Shown: piece after piece, positions 51,413 to 56,886 of the stretch
How positions within the stretch are numbered: the first letter of the stretch is position 1
How the letters are laid out: each line of letters begins with the position of its first letter
Assembly (NCBI GenBank): GCA_016200915.1
Contig: JACQDV010000009.1
Span: forward strand, 1 to 56,886
Origin: Sphingobacteriales bacterium
GTDB lineage: Bacteria; Bacteroidota; Bacteroidia; Chitinophagales; Chitinophagaceae
Direction: 5' to 3'
DNA length: 56,886 nt
Program-made: the position numbers and the translations under genes
The notes under the pieces: generated by a model
The model's database searches: none
The model's input: only the letters and a program-made list of their open reading frames with translations
What the model was told of the DNA's origin: nothing

Positions 51413-52213
51413 TTATTTATACAAAGCGTTTAACGCAATTTGGTCATTAGCGGTAAATGGACGATCCGATCCATTTGAGCAGGCCAGCATCCAGCTATTG
51501 GCATCAGGTCCGGTTGGCGTACCGGGTATCCAAATGGCACCAACACCTGCAGCACCTTCATTGTATTTACGGCCGCCGCAGCTATATTGACGGTTCATAT
51601 AATCTGTATGACGGAAACCTACGCAATGACCCATTTCATGTGCCATAATACTGGCCAAGTAACCAATATTGGTTGAGGCACTATACCAGTATGTATTCAT
51701 CTGGATAGTGTTGTACGGATTTCCACTGGCATCAGGAAAGCCGGATGATCCAAGTGTGTTACTTACCTGGTAAAAAGTAACAATGTTGATATTAGCGGTT
51801 CCGGTTACACGGGTCATGCTTAAACGCATACCCAATGCATTGTAACGGCGGATAGCTTCATCAGCAGCTGTAAAGAAATAAGAAGGTGAACCTGCACTCA
51901 CAGAAACAGTAATTGTTCTGGGAAGACCGGTTACCAAATTAGTAGTGCGGTATTGTTCTTCGTTAGCAATCACTAATGATTTAGAACTTGTTTGTTTGCC
52001 TAAATCATCATTACTGAGGAAAATATCACCTTCTACTAAATAGCCACCATTGGCTTTTTGAATACCATCAGCTGAAAATCCCATGGCAGTAACCTGAGAT
52101 TTTACTGCATCCGATACTTCATCATTGGTTTGAATTGCTTGATTTTTTTTGCAGGAAGTCATTAGAGTGCCGGCCATCATAATGGCGAGGGTACATTTTA
52201 ATAAATTACTCAT
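51413..52213 (-). CDS. M57-type (HEIGH) metalloprotease lipoprotein, paralogue B
   Basis: 266 residues; lipobox TLMTSC, extended zinc motif HEMGHCVGFRHTDYMNR, and the same conserved blocks as paralogue A (IANEEQYRTTNLVTGLPRTI; NSWMLAC; ALNALYK). The two genes are separated by 142 bases with a terminator, so each has its own transcript. Confidence 0.9.
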   Translation of the reverse strand: MSNLLKCTLAIMMAGTLMTSCKKNQAIQTNDEVSDAVKSQVTAMGFSADGIQKANGGYLVEGDIFLSNDDLGKQTSSKSLVIANEEQYRTTNLVTGLPRTITVSVSAGSPSYFFTAADEAIRRYNALGMRLSMTRVTGTANINIVTFYQVSNTLGSSGFPDASGNPYNTIQMNTYWYSASTNIGYLASIMAHEMGHCVGFRHTDYMNRQYSCGGRKYNEGAAGVGAIWIPGTPTGPDANSWMLACSNGSDRPFTANDQIALNALYK

Positions 52214-52389
52214 GTCAGGTTGATTTTGTTTTCGGTTAATGAATGCGTGTTACTGAACGGTTTGGTTAGTTGGTAAGATATTAAAAAAAACTTTCAGACC
52301 AACAAGTGCTGAATAATTTTTTTATAAACAGGTTGTTAATGAATGCTAATGTCGTAGAATTCCGGCTGACAATTGCTTTAAACCCTTTC

Positions 52390-52418
52390 TTTGTCCACAG
52401 TTATTTGAATTATCTTTA
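52390..52418 (+). promoter_or_regulatory. candidate promoter of the subtilase gene
   Basis: TTTG at 52390-52393, 17 bases, then TATCTTTA at 52411-52418, close to the Bacteroidota TTTG/TAnnTTTG pattern, 17 bases before the start codon. Confidence 0.4.
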
Positions 52419-52434
52419 GCCGTTATTTGACTGA

Positions 52435-55278
52435 ATGAAAAAAATCCTGTACATACTTTCGCTTTTCTTCCTCCTTACTGTGCCCGTACATTTATCGGGC
52501 CAAACAAATGACCAGTTAATCAAAACCTTTTCGCTAAATCCGGATAAAAACTTCGAAAAAGCTTTAATAAGAAAGGCCATAGATTATACTTCTGGCATCA
52601 GCAACTACATCGGAATAAGCAAAGAGAAGCTCAATAAAGAAAAGCTCAGTAAAATTGGTATCGTAATAAAAAGACAGTTGAGTAATGATTGTTTTATTAT
52701 TACTGCGGAAAAGAATTCAACTTCTTTTTTGCCGGATTATTTTCAAAGTCTTTTTCCGGCTAACGATTATTGGAAACTCTCTCCTGCTCTATTCGATACA
52801 TACCGTACCAAGAAGGTCTTTACTAAAGATGATGACTACTTAATAAAAGTGGATGATCTGTTAAAAATAAAAGAACCTGTAAAAGTTTACAGTGATTATG
52901 GTTTCATACAAATAAGATTAAGTGATGAAAAATTAAACCAATGGCTGAAAGATGACAACGTAGATTATATACAAACAGTTTCGGCAAAGCCCAAAGAAGA
53001 ACTGGCAGTAAATGGTTTTGATAATTCAGTCAATAAAATAAATCTCGTACATCATAACTGGCCGGACATTAACGGACATAATACTACCATAAGCATCAAA
53101 GAAAATTTATTTGATACAACTGACATTGATTTTAAAAACAGGATACTTAAAACTTCCGTTAGCCCATCAACAATTGCAGCTCATGCGAGTTATATGGCTT
53201 CTATTATCGGTGGGGGTGGCAATACTTTTTATACAGGAAAAGGCGCTGCGTGGAATACTTTATTAGCTTCCTCAGATTTTGCTACTCTCCTTCCTGACAA
53301 CAGTACAATTTTTCAGCAAAACAATATTGCTGTACAAAATCATTCATACGGAACCATCATTGAAAATTTTTATGGTGCCGAAGCAAATGCTTACGATGTG
53401 CAGACAAATGCCCATCCAACTTTATTGCATGTTTTCTCCGTTGGCAATAAGGGAACAGATGCAGGAACTCAAACTTATTCCGGCGTGAATGGCTTTGCTA
53501 ATACAACTGGCAACTTTAAGATGGCGAAGAATATTATCACCGTTGGACATATAGATTCGTTTGGTGTAGTGTTACCGCTCAGCAGCCGTGGTCCTGCCTA
53601 TGATGGAAGAGTTAAACCTGAACTGGTAGCTTATGCAGAAGATGGAAGCAGTGGCGCCGCCGCTATAGTATCAGGTGTTTCATTATTAGTGCAGCAGACT
53701 TATAAAGATATCAATGGAGTATTACCAACATCTGCTTTAGTAAAAGCTATTTTGTTTAATAGTGCAGATGATGAAGGAGCAAAAGCAATTGATTATACTT
53801 CGGGTTATGGAAGTGTGAATGCGTATAGAGCAATCAAAACAATCAAAGAAAGTAGGATTCTTACCGGTTCGGTTACTAATGGCAATAGTATCAACTTCCC
53901 AGTTACGCTTCCCCCAAATGCTGTTAATGTAAAGGTTACTTTAGTTTGGAATGATCCTGCAGCACCGGTCAATTCATTTACAGCATTGGTAAATGATCTT
54001 GATCTGCAAATGAAGCATAATGCTTCCGGCACTATTTATCAGCCCTGGGTATTAAACAGTGCAGCTAATATATCAGCCTTAAATCAATTAGCTGTCCGGG
54101 TAAGAGACAGTTTAAATAATGCTGAGCAAATAACTATTGATGCTCCTGTTGGTGGTGACTATACAATAAATGTGAATGGCTATAGTATTTCATCAGGCTC
54201 ACAAAGTTTTTATATCGCTTATCAATGGGATACATTGAATTCTTTTCACTGGAATTACCCAACTGGTTCTGATAATATTTTTTCCGGATCAAATAATTTA
54301 CTCAGGTGGTATAACAGTTATAACAGCACGGGTAAATTAGCATACAGCATCAACAGTGGGTTATCCTGGAACAGCCTAAGCAACAATATTGATCTTAGCA
54401 AAGAAAATCTTTACTGGCAAACACCAGATACATTTTGCACCGGGCTTTTAAGAATGACGATCGGCACAGATGTTTATGTTTCTGATACATTCTCCATTTC
54501 AAAATTAATAAGCACTGGTGTTGGTTTTAACTGTACTGACAGTGCTATGATTTACTGGAAAAAGATAAAAGGCATTAATAGTTACCAGGTTTATAGTTTA
54601 GGAAATCAATACCTGCAACCATTTGCATTAACCACCGATACTTTTTTAGTAATTAAAAAGAATATAGCCCCAGCTTTACATTATACTGTAGCACCGGTAT
54701 TGTCATCCATAAAACAAGGATTGAAGAATTATACATTTAATTATACCACACAGGGGGTTGACTGCTATGTCAAAAACATGCTGGCAGATCTTATTGATAA
54801 AACCGTAAGGATTCAATTGTTCATGGGCACTGAGTACAATGTAAAATCCATTTGCATTGAAAAATTAGTTTCTGGCAATTATAGTTGTATTAAAACTTTT
54901 ACACCCGATGGTTCTTTAAATTATTCTTATGATGACGATGCTTTGATCAAAGGCGGCAATACTTACCGGGTAAAGATTGAATTAATTAATGGACAAATTA
55001 TAAATGGAGATGAAACTACTGTTTATTACTTTGATAACAGTGAATACCTTGTATTTCCCAATCCAACTAAAAGAGAAAATGGATTTACCATTCTTTCTTC
55101 ATCACTGGAACCATCCGTTATTCAGCTATACACAGTAACAGGTAAGCTTGTATTACAACAACAACTCAATAACTTCAGCGAAAAAATTAATACCAGCTCT
55201 TTACAAAAAGGAATGTACTTCTATCTCCTGCTGAGAGATAACAAGAAAGTGGCCCATGGAAAAATAATAGTTGAGTAA
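52435..55278 (+). CDS. S8 family (subtilisin-like) peptidase with T9SS sorting domain
   Basis: 947 residues: signal peptide MKKILYILSLFFLLTVPVHL, a propeptide-like region, then the S8 domain. Histidine is His250 in HASYMASIIGG and serine Ser406 in DGSSGAAAIVSG; at the usual aspartate position the sequence is ISIKENLFD, so Glu223 replaces Asp. A beta-sandwich region follows, and the last ~80 residues are a type A T9SS sorting domain (LVFPNPTKRENGFTI...VTGKLVLQQQ...LQKGMYFYLLL...KIIVE). Exported across the outer membrane by the type IX system. Confidence 0.9.
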   Translation: MKKILYILSLFFLLTVPVHLSGQTNDQLIKTFSLNPDKNFEKALIRKAIDYTSGISNYIGISKEKLNKEKLSKIGIVIKRQLSNDCFIITAEKNSTSFLPDYFQSLFPANDYWKLSPALFDTYRTKKVFTKDDDYLIKVDDLLKIKEPVKVYSDYGFIQIRLSDEKLNQWLKDDNVDYIQTVSAKPKEELAVNGFDNSVNKINLVHHNWPDINGHNTTISIKENLFDTTDIDFKNRILKTSVSPSTIAAHASYMASIIGGGGNTFYTGKGAAWNTLLASSDFATLLPDNSTIFQQNNIAVQNHSYGTIIENFYGAEANAYDVQTNAHPTLLHVFSVGNKGTDAGTQTYSGVNGFANTTGNFKMAKNIITVGHIDSFGVVLPLSSRGPAYDGRVKPELVAYAEDGSSGAAAIVSGVSLLVQQTYKDINGVLPTSALVKAILFNSADDEGAKAIDYTSGYGSVNAYRAIKTIKESRILTGSVTNGNSINFPVTLPPNAVNVKVTLVWNDPAAPVNSFTALVNDLDLQMKHNASGTIYQPWVLNSAANISALNQLAVRVRDSLNNAEQITIDAPVGGDYTINVNGYSISSGSQSFYIAYQWDTLNSFHWNYPTGSDNIFSGSNNLLRWYNSYNSTGKLAYSINSGLSWNSLSNNIDLSKENLYWQTPDTFCTGLLRMTIGTDVYVSDTFSISKLISTGVGFNCTDSAMIYWKKIKGINSYQVYSLGNQYLQPFALTTDTFLVIKKNIAPALHYTVAPVLSSIKQGLKNYTFNYTTQGVDCYVKNMLADLIDKTVRIQLFMGTEYNVKSICIEKLVSGNYSCIKTFTPDGSLNYSYDDDALIKGGNTYRVKIELINGQIINGDETTVYYFDNSEYLVFPNPTKRENGFTILSSSLEPSVIQLYTVTGKLVLQQQLNNFSEKINTSSLQKGMYFYLLLRDNKKVAHGKIIVE

Positions 55279-56694
55279 CTATTGCTTTTGATAAACCACT
55301 CCATCAAAATCAACCTGCCTTACTTTACCTTCCTCATTTAAGCCATAAGTAACATAAGCTTTACCATACCAGTCATAGTTATAAACTCCACGGAATGTAT
55401 CATAATTCCAGTGCTGCAATGTGAGGCTGATATTATTAGGAAATTTAACTGTAAGCACTCCAATATTTAAAACAATCTCAGCATCACCATATGTTTCATT
55501 AGTGAATTTGCCGGTATAACTTTCTAATGGCAAGCTTGGTTTTGTATTCAGCACCCGTTTTGCTTCTTTATCTTTCTCCGCTTTTTTACCGGCTTCCTTT
55601 AATGTTTTATAATGCTGATAGAGTTCTGTACTCCAGTCACGGCTGTTATCATTAAAACTCCACAAATCAATTGCCTTCCACATTAATGCATGACGGATTT
55701 CTGAATGATCTAAATTTCCAAAGAAATAAAATGATAATTTCTCCTCCGGCACGGAACCAAAAATAGCAATCGCTCCATCCAGGCTTCCGGTATGAAATTG
55801 AATCATCTTGCCTCGATAATCCTGTTGAAACCAACCTAAGCCATAAGTTGTCCAGTGCGGATGTGTTTTAGCCTGTGTTGGATAAAATTCCTGTGGCGTA
55901 ACAAAAGATTGTGGTTTGAATAACTCAGTAAATGTTTCTGCCTTTATCAATCGCTGACCATTTATTTGTGCACTATCCTGCAAAAACTGCATCCACTTGG
56001 TGATATCATCAATACAGGAAACCACACTTCCCGCCGGATCGTATCCGCCAAAATCAATTGCTTCAATTGGTTTTACTATTGAATCATCATACATATAATG
56101 CGGCGTCATACGGCTTGGTTCTGCAGCAGAAAGTTTAAACAATGTATAAGTATGATTCATACCCAATGGCTGAAAAATTCTTTCGGAAATAAATTCATGC
56201 CAGGGCAACCCACTTACTTTTTTAATCACTTCGCCTGCCACCACATACATGAGGTTTTGATAAATAAAAGAAGAACGGAAAGAATAGGCCGGTTTCATGT
56301 ATCTCATTCGGCGCATAATTTCGTCAGATGAATAACCAAACAACCACAACAGATCGCCATTACCCAACCCTGCATTATGACGTAACAAATCACGAACAGT
56401 TATTTCATCACTCACATAAGCATCGTATAATCTGAACTCGGGTAAAATATTTTTCAGCTTATCGTCCCATTTTAATTTGCCTTCATCTACCAGCATGGCA
56501 ATACAGGCAGCCGTCATTGCTTTTGTAGTGGAAGCACAAAAAGAAATAGTGGAAGTAGTAAATGGCTGATTCGTTCTTAAATCAGCTACTCCATATCCTT
56601 TTTTAAAGATCACTTTTCCATCTTTTACTACGGCTACAGACAAACCAGTTGTCTTCCATACTGGATAAGATGATTGAATGTATTTATCAAACAA
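55279..56694 (-). CDS. serine hydrolase (beta-lactamase/class C PBP family), 5' end unclear
   Basis: 471 residues from TTG 56694. SxxK is STTK in FCASTTKAMTAACIAML; YxN-type motif is YQNLMYVVAGEVI; C-terminal DUF3471-like extension (SYTGKFTNETYGDAEIVLNI). The frame is open further upstream to the TAA at 56767 (reading SAQKTSKELADKV just before MFDK), which looks like mature-protein sequence, but no ATG or signal peptide is found. It abuts the subtilase stop codon. Confidence 0.82.
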   Translation of the reverse strand: MFDKYIQSSYPVWKTTGLSVAVVKDGKVIFKKGYGVADLRTNQPFTTSTISFCASTTKAMTAACIAMLVDEGKLKWDDKLKNILPEFRLYDAYVSDEITVRDLLRHNAGLGNGDLLWLFGYSSDEIMRRMRYMKPAYSFRSSFIYQNLMYVVAGEVIKKVSGLPWHEFISERIFQPLGMNHTYTLFKLSAAEPSRMTPHYMYDDSIVKPIEAIDFGGYDPAGSVVSCIDDITKWMQFLQDSAQINGQRLIKAETFTELFKPQSFVTPQEFYPTQAKTHPHWTTYGLGWFQQDYRGKMIQFHTGSLDGAIAIFGSVPEEKLSFYFFGNLDHSEIRHALMWKAIDLWSFNDNSRDWSTELYQHYKTLKEAGKKAEKDKEAKRVLNTKPSLPLESYTGKFTNETYGDAEIVLNIGVLTVKFPNNISLTLQHWNYDTFRGVYNYDWYGKAYVTYGLNEEGKVRQVDFDGVVYQKQ

Positions 56695-56766
56695 TCCAAC
56701 CTTATCGGCTAATTCTTTCGAAGTTTTTTGAGCTGATGTTAATTGAACCCAGATTTTGCAATAGGC

Positions 56767-56886
56767 TTATCCTGTAAGACTTAATGGCAGTTTTGCGTTG
56801 TTGATATTTGCAAATAAACTATCATACCATTGCCTTCTTTTTAGTGGTACAGATAGCTTTAATACTACGGAAGCAGCATTATTATC
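56767..56886 (-). CDS. 3' end of an unrecognised gene (partial)
   Basis: The frame is open from the window edge to TAA at 56767-56769, giving 39 residues ending SLFANINNAKLPLSLTG, preceded by ASVVLKLSVPLKRRQWYD. It reads like real protein and is in the same frame as the serine hydrolase that follows. It may be the end of a separate upstream gene or part of a broken longer reading. Confidence 0.45.
   Translation of the reverse strand, partial: DNNAASVVLKLSVPLKRRQWYDSLFANINNAKLPLSLTG

Overview
The window is an AT-rich chromosomal segment from a member of the Bacteroidota, most likely order Chitinophagales, family Chitinophagaceae or close to it. The evidence is the gene content: a T9SS-type C-terminal sorting domain, DUF4249, DUF6515 and DUF5117-type metalloprotease proteins, a GlmU-like protein, a long Bacteroidota-type signal peptidase I, a BrxA/B bacilliredoxin, and -7 boxes of the TAnnTTTG type. 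Species cannot be named from sequence alone. Most of the window is ordinary housekeeping DNA in short operons on both strands.

Layout. 1-765: gene-poor repeat DNA (79-bp tandem repeat and an inverted-repeat element). 766-9249: sucC, a SirB1-like protein, a carboxyltransferase of the methylcrotonyl-CoA type, a secreted protein, a GIY-YIG nuclease between tRNA-Leu and a copy of that tRNA's 3' end, hscB, an alanine/saccharopine dehydrogenase-family gene and cdd. 9309-11733: lepB, a broken alpha/beta hydrolase gene and a beta-barrel protein. 11944-13527: a well-preserved tracrRNA gene on the minus strand, divergent from an open but truncated cas9 (490 codons, RuvC-I + bridge helix + REC region only). 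No cas1, cas2 or CRISPR array is visible. 13616-16067: a BlaI/BlaR1-type sensor pair with promoter and twin operators. 16124-23363: nudK-like, GNAT, VOC, small secreted proteins, an acyl-CoA-binding protein, a glycosyltransferase/flippase pair and the Sua5-type tRNA modification gene. 23374-32292: hemerythrin, tpiA, GlmU-like, rpmE2, yajQ, bacilliredoxin, Hsp20, folB, trxB, DUF4249. 32379-42370: tRNA-Ser, a large zinc protease, CYTH protein, M48 lipoprotein, plsY, prmA, pnp, rpsO. 42652-50399: two glycosyltransferases, an FtsE-like ATPase with an early stop codon, a DUF6922/AbiEii pair, purM, ribF, pgi. 50473-56886: two tandem M57-type lipoprotein proteases, a T9SS-exported subtilase, a serine hydrolase without a normal start, and the 3' end of an unrecognised gene.

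The most interesting region is 11.9-13.5 kb. The tracrRNA keeps its anti-repeat, an SpCas9-like nexus (AAGG...UCCGUU) and a perfect terminator, while the partner Cas9 has lost HNH, RuvC-II/III and the PAM-interacting domain yet keeps one uninterrupted reading frame. It may be a decaying type II CRISPR relic or a reduced RNA-binding Cas9.

The second theme is small repeats. There are at least five families of palindromic or inverted-repeat elements, in spacers, next to tRNA and in one case inside a broken gene. There are also short GTCAACT- or CAAACCA-type repeat tracts inserted in frame in conserved genes (purM, ribF, a glycosyltransferase).
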